A DNA stretch of 64,000 bases from Salsuginibacillus kocurii DSM 18087 (GCF_000377705.1 NZ_KB898632.1:34755-98754); one strand, 5' to 3'; shown: positions 8,144 to 16,121, counted from the first letter of the stretch. A program made the numbers and translations. Notes: a model not told the origin generated them from the letters alone.

Positions 8144-9747
8144 TGGCCCAGCAACGGTTTCATCAAACCGGCATTCTAACGCGCTTTATAATAAAGCGCG
8201 ACCGTCTACGCCTCCCGATTTGGCTGATTGCTTTGCTCATAACAAGTCTGGCAACTGCTTGGTCTTTTACGGATTTATATCAAAATGAACAAGAACGGCA
8301 GTCGATTGCTCAAACTATGATTAATCCAGCTACCACAGCGATGATAGGCCCCGGGCACGGGTTGGATAATTATACGTTCGGGGCAATGATGGCCCATCAA
8401 ATGCTTGGTATGACAGCTTTAGTAGTCGGAATTATGAGTATTTTACTTGTTGTACGCCATACCCGGGCTCAAGAAGAGGATGGGCGCCTTGAGCTAGTTC
8501 ATTCTTTACCGACAGGCAGCTTGGCCAACTTAAGCGCTACGCTTATCGTCGTTGTAGGGTTAAATATTCTGCTTGCCCTTGCAACTGGTTTTGGCCTGGC
8601 CTCTCTTTCGATTGAAAGCATGGATCTCGAAGGTTCATTAATGTACGGAGCTGGATTAGGAGCGGTCGGTATCTTTTTTGCTGCACTCACAACATGTTTA
8701 GCTCAACTGACTGAAAGTTCGCGCGGGGCAATCGGACTTGCGATAGCTATGCTAATCGGAGCGTATCTTATTCGTGCCATCGGTGATGTAAGTAACGAGA
8801 CACTTTCAATGTTCTCACCATTTGGCTGGATTCAAGCAACAGAAGTGTATGTAAATGATATCTGGTGGCCACTTTTACTGCCGCTAGTTGCTGCGTTTAT
8901 TTTTACCGCCCTTGCATTTCAACTTAACGTAAAACGTGATGTGGAAGCAGGACTTCTACCGACTCGAGCCGGCCGTTCTCGTGCCTCCTTCTTGCTGCAA
9001 AGTGTGCCGGGATTAGTCTTTAGACTGCAACGCACAAGCTTGATTTTTTGGGGAATCGGTATGCTCATATTAGGAGCGACCTATGGCTCTGTGTTAGGAG
9101 AAACGGAAGTGTTTATTGAAGATGTGGAAATGATGCAAGAATTTATTTCTGCCGAAGCTGGTCTATCGTTAACTGAGCAGTTTTTGGCTATGTTGATGTC
9201 GGTCATCGCAATTGCTTCTACGATACCAGCCCTTATTTCCATTCTGCGCTTAAAAGGAGAGGAAAAAAGGAATCGATTAGAACAGTTGCTCGCGCATCCT
9301 GTTTCCCAACCCAAACTATACGGGACCTATGTCTTGATGGCTTTGCTAACTGGTACCATTATGCTCACTCTCGCTACGCTTGGTCTTGGCGGCACAGCAG
9401 TCGCCACCATCGATAATGAAATTGAATTCTTCACTTTTATGGAAGCAGGCTTGGTTTATTTACCGGCCATGTGGGTCATGGTAGGGGTCACTGCTTTATT
9501 GCTTGGTTTTATGCCAAAAGCAGCAAGTGTCATTTGGTTTTATTTACTCTATTCATTTGTCGTTGTTTATATGGGTGGCATGTTTCAATTTCCTGAATGG
9601 ATGGAATTTGTATCACCATTTGGCAATATCCCCGAATTACCAATAGATGAATTCAACGTTTGGTCTGTGGCCCTGCTGAGCGGGCTTGCCTTATTACTAG
9701 TCATAGTAGGTGGTATGGCTTACCGGCGCCGTGACATTGAAGGATAA
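8143..9747 (+). CDS. ABC-2 type exporter permease, tandem form
   Basis: A 534-residue membrane protein with about twelve helices in two similar halves (about 1-265 and 290-534). Each half begins with an amphipathic stretch before the first helix and carries a conserved cytosolic loop: EEDGRLELVHSLP in the first half and EEKRNRLEQLLAHP in the second. This duplicated layout is typical of single-polypeptide ABC-2 permeases that pair with a homodimeric ATPase. It is the last gene of the TetR-controlled operon. Substrate not predictable; export of a hydrophobic toxic compound is the usual role. Confidence 0.88.
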   Translation: MAQQRFHQTGILTRFIIKRDRLRLPIWLIALLITSLATAWSFTDLYQNEQERQSIAQTMINPATTAMIGPGHGLDNYTFGAMMAHQMLGMTALVVGIMSILLVVRHTRAQEEDGRLELVHSLPTGSLANLSATLIVVVGLNILLALATGFGLASLSIESMDLEGSLMYGAGLGAVGIFFAALTTCLAQLTESSRGAIGLAIAMLIGAYLIRAIGDVSNETLSMFSPFGWIQATEVYVNDIWWPLLLPLVAAFIFTALAFQLNVKRDVEAGLLPTRAGRSRASFLLQSVPGLVFRLQRTSLIFWGIGMLILGATYGSVLGETEVFIEDVEMMQEFISAEAGLSLTEQFLAMLMSVIAIASTIPALISILRLKGEEKRNRLEQLLAHPVSQPKLYGTYVLMALLTGTIMLTLATLGLGGTAVATIDNEIEFFTFMEAGLVYLPAMWVMVGVTALLLGFMPKAASVIWFYLLYSFVVVYMGGMFQFPEWMEFVSPFGNIPELPIDEFNVWSVALLSGLALLLVIVGGMAYRRRDIEG

Positions 9748-9929
9748 CACAAAGCCTGTTTTGATTCGTCAAAAGAGGGTATACTGCAAATAAGCAGGCA
9801 TGGGCAGGAGGCGATTCGTCTATTGGCATGACAGAGAGGAAATGTAGCATCTGCCTAGCTGCCACTTCGTTGAAAGGAACACGCCACTCACGTTTTGATT
9901 GAGCCAGCCAGAGCATCATCATAATCAGC

Positions 9930-9958
9930 TTGGAATTCACGTAAAAATAAGGTATAAT
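9930..9958 (+). promoter_or_regulatory. Promoter of the antitoxin RNA
   Basis: TTGGAA (9930-9935), a 17-base spacer and a perfect TATAAT (9953-9958), pointing towards the toxin gene. No reading frame of note follows, which fits a noncoding RNA. Confidence 0.65.
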
Positions 9959-9964
9959 TACAGC

Positions 9965-10108
9965 AAAGGCAAATACACTAAAAAGACCATAGGTGCTGGT
10001 AACACCCATGGTCCCACAATAGCCGGTTCCCTCTAAGGGGGAGGCGGCATCCTCGATGAAAATAATCACCCGGCTGAGCCGTCCAAAACTCAAGGGTGAT
10101 TATTTTTT
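9965..10108 (+). ncRNA. Putative type I antitoxin RNA
   Basis: Predicted transcript of about 145 bases from the promoter at 9930-9958 to the shared terminator at 10061-10108, convergent with and overlapping the 3' part of the toxin mRNA. A 5' stem (GACCAT-A-GGTG paired with CACC-C-ATGGTC, 9985-10013) precedes the overlapping part. The arrangement copies the known par/Fst and holin-like toxin loci, in which an antisense RNA meets the toxin mRNA at a common bidirectional terminator. Expression is inferred, not shown. Confidence 0.6.
10061..10108. terminator. Shared bidirectional terminator of the toxin locus
   Basis: Arms AATAATCACCC (10061-10071) and GGGTGATTATT (10094-10104) pair perfectly over 11 bases. 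T6 follows on the + strand, and TTATTTTC follows on the - strand. Confidence 0.8.
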
Positions 10109-10237
10109 ATGGTTAAATGACAGTATGGCTACCACCAAACTAGCGAAACTTATCATCAAGATTAACGCCTGAAATACTGTCATAGGCTATCACCCCCTTT
10201 CGTTCTGGGGATGATGCCAACCTTCACCCTTGAGTTT
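10086..10237 (-). other. Long-distance pairing between toxin mRNA ends
   Basis: The 14-base segment AAACTCAAGGGTGA occurs at 10086-10099 and its exact complement TCACCCTTGAGTTT at 10224-10237, on either side of the toxin frame. In the toxin mRNA the 5' leader and 3' end would pair and close the molecule, a feature known to hold type I toxin mRNAs inactive. The predicted toxin -10 (TATAAT on the - strand, 10262-10257) places the upstream segment near the 5' end of the transcript. Confidence 0.65.
10100..10183 (-). CDS. Putative holin-like type I toxin (27 residues)
   Basis: Starts at the ATG at 10183 after a strong AAAGGGGGTGAT site and reads MTVFQALILMISFASLVVAI then LSFNHKK. One hydrophobic helix, an N-terminal MTVFQAL and a basic C-terminus match the putative holin-like toxin family (Hol_Tox) of Bacillota, small membrane peptides controlled by antisense RNA. 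Its stop lies inside the terminator shared with the antitoxin RNA. Far below normal ORF length limits, so usually missed. Toxicity is inferred from the family. Confidence 0.78.
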   Translation of the reverse strand: MTVFQALILMISFASLVVAILSFNHKK

Positions 10238-10262
10238 GCCGAACTATTGTTCTATCATTATA

Positions 10263-10562
10263 TCATTTTTAATAATTTATTTGGCTTAAACGTGCAAATC
10301 TAGGAAATCATTACCCCTGCTAGAATGGTCTTTTCTATATTTCCTTCGTTTGCCCTAGGGCTATATATATGATCATGAAGCGGGCAAAGAAAACGAACAA
10401 AATAAAACAACATCTATTCCGAAAATATCATATCACGATTATTCATATAGGTGGACTTCTCTACTAGATGATGGTGCCTTTATACATCATATAGAAATAA
10501 CCATAAAACCATACGCATATATAATGGAAGAAACTCGTCAACAGGAAGTAGTTTATATCCGC
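10263..10562. other. AT-rich region upstream of the toxin gene
   Basis: It contains the -35 region of the toxin promoter. A rightward open stretch at about 10358-10622 has no start codon near its beginning and runs antisense into xerS. I do not recognise it and take it as chance or a remnant. Confidence 0.3.
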
Positions 10563-11663
10563 TTATCTCCCTTCTTCACCAGCATCTATCGGCATATCCA
10601 TCCGGTCAACAGCTTGTTTTAATTCATCATTTTGAATATGCGTATAGATCATCGTCGTTTGAATGGAAGAGTGCCCGAGCTGCTGTCGTAATTTCGGCAC
10701 GTCATTAATGGCGCCGTGATACTTCGTAGCAAACGAATGACGCAGTTTGTGAATCGATAAGTTCGGCTTACCGAAAGCGGCCGCGTATTTTTCTATCATC
10801 TTTTCAACGGCTCTAGCCGTTAAACGGCGCATCGTTTGGTTCGGTCCCATTTTTGCTGATACGAACAATGCATTTTGCCGAGCGGAGACTTCGTATTTTT
10901 CTTTACGAATATCAACATACGTTTTTAAAAACGTCATTGCCTGCTTGGAACAATACACATATTGCTCTTTATTCCCTTTTCGCATGACGCGAACATAATA
11001 ACGTTCAAAATCTACATCTTCTATATTCAAATTGACGACTTCAGAAAGCCTGAGCCCTGAACCTAATACGAGCGCTACTAGAGCTGCATCGCGCTCCCGG
11101 TTCAGTTGATAAAATCGGTAGGCTTTGGAATTGGCTCGAATTCGCGCGCCGTATCCTTCGGCAACAAACGTGCGAAACGCCTCGTAATCATCCCCGAACA
11201 ATATTTTTCCTTCCATTTTGGCCGCAGTTGTTTCCATGCTTTCACGCAGATCATTCAGTTCCACTTTTGCCATGACATTGCGTCGTATGTACGGAGTTAA
11301 GTCGCGGTGTTCGGCAATGTTTTGCAAATAATAAAACAGAGACTTTAAAGCAGAAAGCTTGCGGTTAATTGTCACTTCTTTATTTCCGATTTCAAATTTC
11401 AAGTAACTGAGAAACCGTTCCACTTGGCGAACCGTCAGTGACTCTAAAAACGACAGCGGCACATCAGCGGGAGTTCCTTCGTGAAGACCTTCATTTAATG
11501 TCCATTCCAGAAAAATTTTATAGTCGTTTGCGTAATTCATCAGCGTCGCCGCCGATAAACGTCGGCGCTTATCATCAATGTACTCTTCGATATACCACGG
11601 CAAATATTCAAGCACTTTTTCAAGGTTTTGGTAATGTTTATGATTTTGATATTCATCTGGCAT
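10563..11663 (-). CDS. xerS: Tyrosine recombinase XerS-like
   Basis: A site-specific tyrosine recombinase of about 366 residues. Numbered from the first possible start (TTG at 11669), the catalytic set is complete: R207 in GSGLRLSE, K231/K234 in MRKGNKEQ, H307 and R310 in HKLRHSFAT, H333 in LGHSS and the nucleophile Y342 in TMIYTH. The N-terminal core-binding domain (about 25-120) is present. Length and sequence fit XerS, the single-recombinase type of Bacillota involved in resolving chromosome dimers, rather than phage integrases. The ATG at 11663 lies at good distance from AAGGGTG and is preferred. A 32-bp palindrome lies 56 bases upstream. Confidence 0.88.
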   Translation of the reverse strand: MPDEYQNHKHYQNLEKVLEYLPWYIEEYIDDKRRRLSAATLMNYANDYKIFLEWTLNEGLHEGTPADVPLSFLESLTVRQVERFLSYLKFEIGNKEVTINRKLSALKSLFYYLQNIAEHRDLTPYIRRNVMAKVELNDLRESMETTAAKMEGKILFGDDYEAFRTFVAEGYGARIRANSKAYRFYQLNRERDAALVALVLGSGLRLSEVVNLNIEDVDFERYYVRVMRKGNKEQYVYCSKQAMTFLKTYVDIRKEKYEVSARQNALFVSAKMGPNQTMRRLTARAVEKMIEKYAAAFGKPNLSIHKLRHSFATKYHGAINDVPKLRQQLGHSSIQTTMIYTHIQNDELKQAVDRMDMPIDAGEEGR

Positions 11664-11718
11664 TAACAATCACACCCTTACCTTCTTATTTTACCTTGGA
11701 TTGATTCTTGTGCCTAGA

Positions 11719-11750
11719 TTATTACGTCAAATTTATATTTGACGTAATAA
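11719..11750. repeat. 32-bp near-perfect palindrome upstream of xerS
   Basis: Arms TTATTACGTCAAAT (11719-11732) and ATTTGACGTAATAA (11737-11750) are perfect inverted repeats of 14 bases around TTAT. There is no T run, so it is unlikely to be a terminator. It may be an operator or recombinase site; the binding protein is unknown. Confidence 0.6.
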
Positions 11751-11803
11751 AGATTCTCCAAAATAAATGAAGCGTCGGCGTACAACGCTTCACTTCGCGG
11801 CGA

Positions 11804-12505
11804 CTATTCACTTATGGATTCAGTACTCCAGTTGACACCAATTAGGATAACATGATCTTCACCTTCTATTATCCTTTCAATTTCTTCTTCCTCATACACA
11901 TCTGAAGTCATACTAGACCCAGAGTGGAACACGTATATCCAGGCTGGTTCATCTGCTTCTACTGGTAGCTGCGGTGTGAAACTAGCTATACCTGTGTCCA
12001 TTTGAAATGGGATTTCAACAAATGTGGAAGAACCTGTAAAACTGTCGTCATCTGAATCTTCCTCTGCGTAATAACTGCCAATGTCCACAGAATAATGAGT
12101 ATTTATCTCTTCATTTCCAGGCGTTTTTTCACTAAAAGCAAGAAGTAATTCTTCAAACTCATCCTGTTCAAATTGCTGTTCTTCCATGGCTAGGAGGTGA
12201 TCTTCAAATTCATCAACCCGTTCGCCGTCTTCATATGCTTCGACAACAAGCTGTTTGGATTCAAAATCTGCTTCAGAAAAATTTACATCATAAACTGCTG
12301 CATGATCAGTACCCATATTTAAATAGCGGTCTTTTTCCCCTTCAAGCATCTTATATTCCAAGTAATTATCTGCTTCTTCTTCGTTTGCATTTTCAGCTGC
12401 TGCTTCCGTCTCGGGAGATTCTGTCGTTTCCTGTTGCTCTTCTTCTCCGTTACAAGCAATCAGGAGAGCTGGAATCATAAGCAGTATCCCCTTTACTTTC
12501 ATCAT
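11804..12505 (-). CDS. Acidic lipoprotein of unknown function
   Basis: 233 residues with a lipoprotein signal peptide: MMKVKGILLMIPALLIAC, the cysteine at about residue 18 being the lipidation site. The mature part opens with a Glu/Thr/Ala-rich linker (about 20-48) and is very acidic throughout, as expected for a surface protein of a salt-adapted cell. The C-terminal third has beta-type patterns but I recognise no domain. It lies between the acetyltransferase and xerS genes and is probably transcribed alone; a weak hairpin (GAAGCGT/ACGCTTC at about 11771-11793) follows. Confidence 0.75.
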   Translation of the reverse strand: MMKVKGILLMIPALLIACNGEEEQQETTESPETEAAAENANEEEADNYLEYKMLEGEKDRYLNMGTDHAAVYDVNFSEADFESKQLVVEAYEDGERVDEFEDHLLAMEEQQFEQDEFEELLLAFSEKTPGNEEINTHYSVDIGSYYAEEDSDDDSFTGSSTFVEIPFQMDTGIASFTPQLPVEADEPAWIYVFHSGSSMTSDVYEEEEIERIIEGEDHVILIGVNWSTESISE

Positions 12506-12564
12506 AATCCCCCTATATATAAATCATATGAAAATTTTAACATGTTGCCGGTACAGGAAAAAGC

Positions 12565-13371
12565 TTATTTCTTCATTCTATCTTTTTTTATCCATTCGGA
12601 AGAATAATCAGCTGCTTCTCGCACTGAAAAGAGCTTTGACTTAGCTGAGCCAATATAACCTGTCGGGACTTCATGCTCTTTTTCAAAATCCGCCCCTAAC
12701 TCGGCAAACTGTTCTTCTTTGGTTTCTATATCTTGATACGTTTCCCAAACTCTTTTTCCATGTTGTTCGATCGGCGCCCCTTGTTTCATAAAGGTAGGAT
12801 TTGGCGCGTAGTACTCCCCTAAATGAAAACTTGTATTGCTGTCATATCCTACACCGAGTAGCAGCACGGACGCGTTCATCTCGTACAAATATTGCAGAGG
12901 GGATTCCTTCCCTAAGCCAAAATCTAGTGAATGCGTTTCAATCACCGCTTCTTTGTCTCGACCCCAGGCAGCAAACGAAACAACAGGGTGATCACTACGA
13001 ACGACCCCTGGATACGTACGAAATGCTTCCGCAATTTTGCCCATTCCACGCGTAGGTGTAACCGCAGGGTCAAATACCGGCATCGTTTCTCGCACTGTGT
13101 CCCACCATTTACGTGGAATGGCAGGATCTCCCCATTCAGCTGGATCACTCCAATCCGCACTATGCGCCGGCATTACAAGTGTCCCTTTTTCCGTGAGTGC
13201 TGTTTGGAGCGCTTGAATAACTGCGATACTCCCTCCATTCACCCAGCCTATAGAGGAGAGGGAAGAATGCATAATTACTGTCATTCCAGCTTCTATTCCT
13301 ACTTCGTGAAAGTCTTTTGTTAAGGTATCGACCGTACGGGGAGAGGGTGTTTGTTGAACGAGTTTCTTCAT
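12565..13371 (-). CDS. AAC(3)-family N-acetyltransferase (YokD-like)
   Basis: A 268-residue cytosolic enzyme of the aminoglycoside 3-N-acetyltransferase fold, which transfers acetyl from acetyl-CoA to an amino group. Motifs: VIMHSSLSSIGWVNGGS near residue 35, GTLVMPAHSADW near 65, and RSDHPVVSFAAWG near 125 with the conserved histidine. Chromosomal members such as YokD are often not true resistance enzymes, so the substrate is open. It starts at ATG 13371. A strong terminator (13404-13434) upstream separates it from the preceding small gene. Confidence 0.87.
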   Translation of the reverse strand: MKKLVQQTPSPRTVDTLTKDFHEVGIEAGMTVIMHSSLSSIGWVNGGSIAVIQALQTALTEKGTLVMPAHSADWSDPAEWGDPAIPRKWWDTVRETMPVFDPAVTPTRGMGKIAEAFRTYPGVVRSDHPVVSFAAWGRDKEAVIETHSLDFGLGKESPLQYLYEMNASVLLLGVGYDSNTSFHLGEYYAPNPTFMKQGAPIEQHGKRVWETYQDIETKEEQFAELGADFEKEHEVPTGYIGSAKSKLFSVREAADYSSEWIKKDRMKK

Positions 13372-13403
13372 TATATACCTCCATGTGTGATGCTTTTCTA
13401 AAG

Positions 13404-13434
13404 AAAAAAAAGCTCATGAGAAAATCTCATGAGC
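13404..13434 (-). terminator. Terminator of the 45-residue gene
   Basis: Stem GCTCATGAG / CTCATGAGC (13412-13420, 13426-13434), followed on the - strand by eight T. Confidence 0.85.
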
Positions 13435-13484
13435 CTTACGCTTTTATATGTCACTATCCTAAAAGCTATACGGAGCGAGAATTT

Positions 13485-13622
13485 TCAGCGGCTGCTAGGT
13501 GATGCATATTTAAAAAAGGGCATACGTATCCAATTTTGTAATACATCATAAAAAACAGCTCGACAAAAATAGAGAAAGTCTAGGTACTGCTTTTGGGCAG
13601 GGCTAAACCATTCTACTGTCAT
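13485..13622 (-). CDS. 45-residue orphan protein with its own regulated promoter
   Basis: MTVEWFSPAQKQYLDFLYFC is followed by RAVFYDVLQNWIRMPFF and a short polar tail. The ATG at 13622 has GGAGGTGGAG upstream. A promoter with an embedded operator lies 34-62 bases before the start and an intrinsic terminator follows, so this is a complete one-gene transcription unit. The peptide is rich in aromatic residues and could sit on a membrane as an amphipathic helix. I recognise no family. The well-formed signals argue that it is real. Confidence 0.65.
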   Translation of the reverse strand: MTVEWFSPAQKQYLDFLYFCRAVFYDVLQNWIRMPFFKYASPSSR

Positions 13623-13655
13623 CTCGCTCCACCTCCGTTCACATATGGTTCTTTT

Positions 13656-13684
13656 ATAGTAGACTATTTTTCTTAAATAGTCAA
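13656..13684 (-). promoter_or_regulatory. Promoter with operator between -35 and -10
   Basis: Leftward TTGACT (13684-13679), a 17-base spacer and TACTAT (13661-13656). The spacer and the edge of the -35 form the inverted repeat GACTATTT-N5-AAATAGTC (13662-13682). A repressor bound here would cover the RNA polymerase site exactly. Confidence 0.7.
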
Positions 13685-13852
13685 TTGTTTCCAACAGACA
13701 TATGTGTAAGCTATATAAGTAGTTGTTATTATACTTGAGTGGTGAAGTACAAGAACAGAAGGGGGAAAGCAAGCAGTTACTTCCGCTCAATGCGATGCAA
13801 TCCGAGCAGCACCACTCTACTCCCCCTCAGAGGGACAATTTGTTTGAATTCA

Positions 13853-14320
13853 TTAGAAACTAGATGTCCCTTCTCTTACGTTTTTCATAACTTCACAGAT
13901 TTCTTCTTTGTCAAGAGATAATTCCATAAGTCCAATTTGGTCGTCATATACGTCTAGTGGTATGGCTGCTTTCATTTCGTCTTCAAGAATATGATAGACG
14001 GGGATATCAAGCGCTATTCCTGCTAATGGTCCGGCATAGGTCGGGTCCCCGGCAGTAACGGTTTCGGCAAAAATCTCGGCGCTGTCTTCATCAGGCGAGC
14101 CTAACACGACCAATAGATTTTCTTTCCCATAGACTTCCGCTGCTTTCTTTACCTCTTCTTGAACCACCTGGTCCATTGCACCGGCGGCCGTTCAAACAAA
14201 GCACTGCGTATCTTTGTAAATGATGTCGGCTTCTGTTTGTTTCATGCATGCTTCAATGGCCGGTGCCGGCACACCGTCTCTTTCCCCTAACACAAACACT
14301 TTTTTTCCTGCTAATTTCAT
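13853..14320 (-). CDS. grdA: Selenoprotein A of a glycine/sarcosine/betaine reductase-like system
   Basis: A 155-residue protein when the in-frame TGA at 14194-14192 is read as selenocysteine (residue 43). The context CFVUTAAGAMD is the GrdA redox motif (Cys-x-x-Sec), and downstream VTAGDPTYAGPLAGIALDI and VYDDQIGLMEL match GrdA closely. In known systems GrdA carries the carboxymethyl group as a selenoether and is reduced by thioredoxin. The ATG at 14320 follows AAAGGATGAG. A bSECIS-like hairpin follows the TGA. An ordinary gene finder sees only the part after residue 49. It is the last gene of the operon, 18 bases after trxA. Very sure of the family; the substrate specificity lies with the B component. 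Confidence 0.94.
14164..14187 (-). promoter_or_regulatory. bSECIS-like hairpin of grdA
   Basis: Four bases after the Sec TGA (14194-14192) the mRNA can form CCGCCGGT paired with ACC-A-GGTGG (one bulged A, one G-U pair) around the 7-base loop GCAATGG. A GG-bearing loop just after UGA is the feature read by SelB. Confidence 0.65.
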
Positions 14321-14338
14321 TGTACTCATCCTTTCCTA

Positions 14339-14671
14339 TTAATAATGGGAAACGCCAAGACTTTCGTTGATTAATGCTTCGATATCATCTTTTGTTAGGC
14401 TATCACCAGAAATTCGTTTCACGACTTCTCCGTCTTTGAACAGCAGAAAAGCAGGAAGCCCCATTACACGGTATTGAATGCAAAGCTTGCGGTTTTCCGC
14501 ACTGTTCAATTTAACAAGCTTAACCTGCTCGTGGTACGTGTGACTTAATTGTTCTACTTCTGGCATGAGCGTGAGGCAAGGCTGGCAGCTTGGTCCCCAA
14601 AAATCGACAATGACAGGTTTGTCAGCTTGCAGCACTTCTTCAGTAAAATTTTTCTTGTTTACTTCAATCAT
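14339..14671 (-). CDS. trxA: Thioredoxin dedicated to the reductase operon
   Basis: A 110-residue thioredoxin fold protein. The active site is WGPSCQPC, so the redox pair is Cys-Gln-Pro-Cys instead of the common WCGPC. Atypical active sites are known for thioredoxins encoded in grd operons. The cis-proline is kept (MGLPAFLLF). It would pass electrons from TrxB to selenoprotein A. The start ATG follows AAAGGAGTG and overlaps the end of grdC by 8 bases, so it is translationally coupled. A general thioredoxin presumably exists elsewhere; this copy looks pathway-specific. Confidence 0.92.
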   Translation of the reverse strand: MIEVNKKNFTEEVLQADKPVIVDFWGPSCQPCLTLMPEVEQLSHTYHEQVKLVKLNSAENRKLCIQYRVMGLPAFLLFKDGEVVKRISGDSLTKDDIEALINESLGVSHY

Positions 14672-16121
14672 CAGGATTCACTCCTTTGTTTTTTTCGATG
14701 AGAAAAGACATGCCATCAGAAAGCGTTGTCATTTTACCTAAAAACAAACTTCCTTTTCCGATAAACATAGCATTTTCGATTTCTTGCTTCATGATCATAT
14801 CTCTGGCATGACCGAGAAAAGGGATCGCAGACGCAATGTGCCCTTGGGTTGGGGAAAAACCAGGCAAGCCCCGTTCTTCTTCAAACCGTTTCATTTCACT
14901 TCGTTCAATTTCGTTTCGTTTCACCGCCATTGCTGCTAACGTACGGTAATTGCCTCGTGGTACATTTCCGTTCCCATTCGGTTCCGTGGCATCCGGATTG
15001 TGCAATTCCACCGCATATTTATCAATGTCTGTCATCTTTTTTCCCAATCGTTCAAGAGGGTTGATTACAAGCGCTTCGTATATGGCTTGAGCAGAGGATC
15101 CAGCAGCTATATCATGTTTGCCCACGGCGTCCAATCGAAGTGCTGGGCTTTTGCCATCGTCAGCTCCTATCAAAATGGCAATCGCACCCATTTGATCTTC
15201 TATAATCGGCATGTTTTTCGAGAGATTGCCGGCAAATTTCATACCTAATTTTGCGGTACTGCCGCCGCCGATCACGACGATATCTTTGTAGAGTCCTGCT
15301 TGGACGAGGCTGCCAGCGATATTGACAGCATGGGTCGGCGCGCAGCAGAAGGATTTCACATCTGCTCCGGAAGCGTTCATGCAGCCAGCATGCTCAGCGA
15401 TTGACTTGGCCATGTTTCCCCCACCGCGCTGATACCGATCCCCGACTGCTTCTTCATCACAGCCTAGAACATACTGAATGTTTTCAGCCTGGACGTCGAA
15501 AGAACGCAGGGCATGGCGCATAGCGACAATCCCGGTTGCTTTATTGCTCAAGTTCTCTAATAAAGTGTGCGCACTCAGTGACTCATCTTCCTCGTGACCT
15601 GCTTCAAAAGCACCAATGAGCTGGCTTTTATTCACGTATAACGGCAACGCATAACCTGTCGCTACCTTCTCTTCAATTTCAACCAAACTAACGCCACTCC
15701 CGATCTTCTCCATGTCATTTGCCATCATTAAAGGATGCAGGGCCAGTTTTGGTTTTACTTGTTCTGCTAGAAATTGAGCTTCAAAGCTGACGAGGTTAAA
15801 TACGTCGGCTAGTTTTAGCCAACCGTAAAATTCTTCCTCAGGGAGAATCTCACCCCAGGGGCTGAAGCGTTCAGCATCTGCATGTGGAACAGTGGTCCAT
15901 GGCCGTTCATATTGATTCAACAAATGGGGGCGAAGATTTCCAATAAAGACTTGATTGGGCAAGTAAGCAACCGCTTCATCAAAACTTCGTAAACCGTTCA
16001 AGATTTTATCTAGTACGAGCGGGTCTGTTTGAATTTCTCGATGCGGTTTTGAGCCGTAGCGTACAAGTCCTGGTGTATGGGCAAGACAATAGGAAACTCC
16101 TTTAATAACTGGCGTTGTCAT
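14664..16121 (-). CDS. grdC: Reductase component C, beta subunit (KAS III-like)
   Basis: 485 residues, resembling GrdC, which in known glycine reductase takes the acetyl thioester derived from the carboxymethyl-selenoether of protein A. The thiolase/KAS III-like half carries AGCMNASGADVKSFCCAPTH (catalytic-region cysteines) and DIVVIGGGSTAKLGMKF. The C-terminal half carries HNPDATEPNGNGNVPRGNY and GFSPTQGHIASAIPFLGH. In clostridial operons grdC is followed by grdD (alpha subunit, PlsX-like, phosphate-dependent step); here no grdD follows and none is in the window. The start lies within the 3' end of trxB (20-base overlap) after AGGAGGTG. Confidence 0.9.
   Translation of the reverse strand: MTTPVIKGVSYCLAHTPGLVRYGSKPHREIQTDPLVLDKILNGLRSFDEAVAYLPNQVFIGNLRPHLLNQYERPWTTVPHADAERFSPWGEILPEEEFYGWLKLADVFNLVSFEAQFLAEQVKPKLALHPLMMANDMEKIGSGVSLVEIEEKVATGYALPLYVNKSQLIGAFEAGHEEDESLSAHTLLENLSNKATGIVAMRHALRSFDVQAENIQYVLGCDEEAVGDRYQRGGGNMAKSIAEHAGCMNASGADVKSFCCAPTHAVNIAGSLVQAGLYKDIVVIGGGSTAKLGMKFAGNLSKNMPIIEDQMGAIAILIGADDGKSPALRLDAVGKHDIAAGSSAQAIYEALVINPLERLGKKMTDIDKYAVELHNPDATEPNGNGNVPRGNYRTLAAMAVKRNEIERSEMKRFEEERGLPGFSPTQGHIASAIPFLGHARDMIMKQEIENAMFIGKGSLFLGKMTTLSDGMSFLIEKNKGVNPDD

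Noticed and set aside
9701..10093. 130-codon leftward frame downstream of the ABC permease
   Set aside because: It overlaps the end of the permease and the antitoxin RNA, has no binding site, and part of it is the shared terminator read as protein.
11719..11750. Intrinsic terminator of the lipoprotein gene
   Set aside because: The palindrome lacks a T run on either strand and lies close to the xerS start, so an operator is more likely.
13853..14176. Separate 107-residue hypothetical protein
   Set aside because: It is the part of grdA after the selenocysteine codon; its ATG is codon 49 of the full gene.
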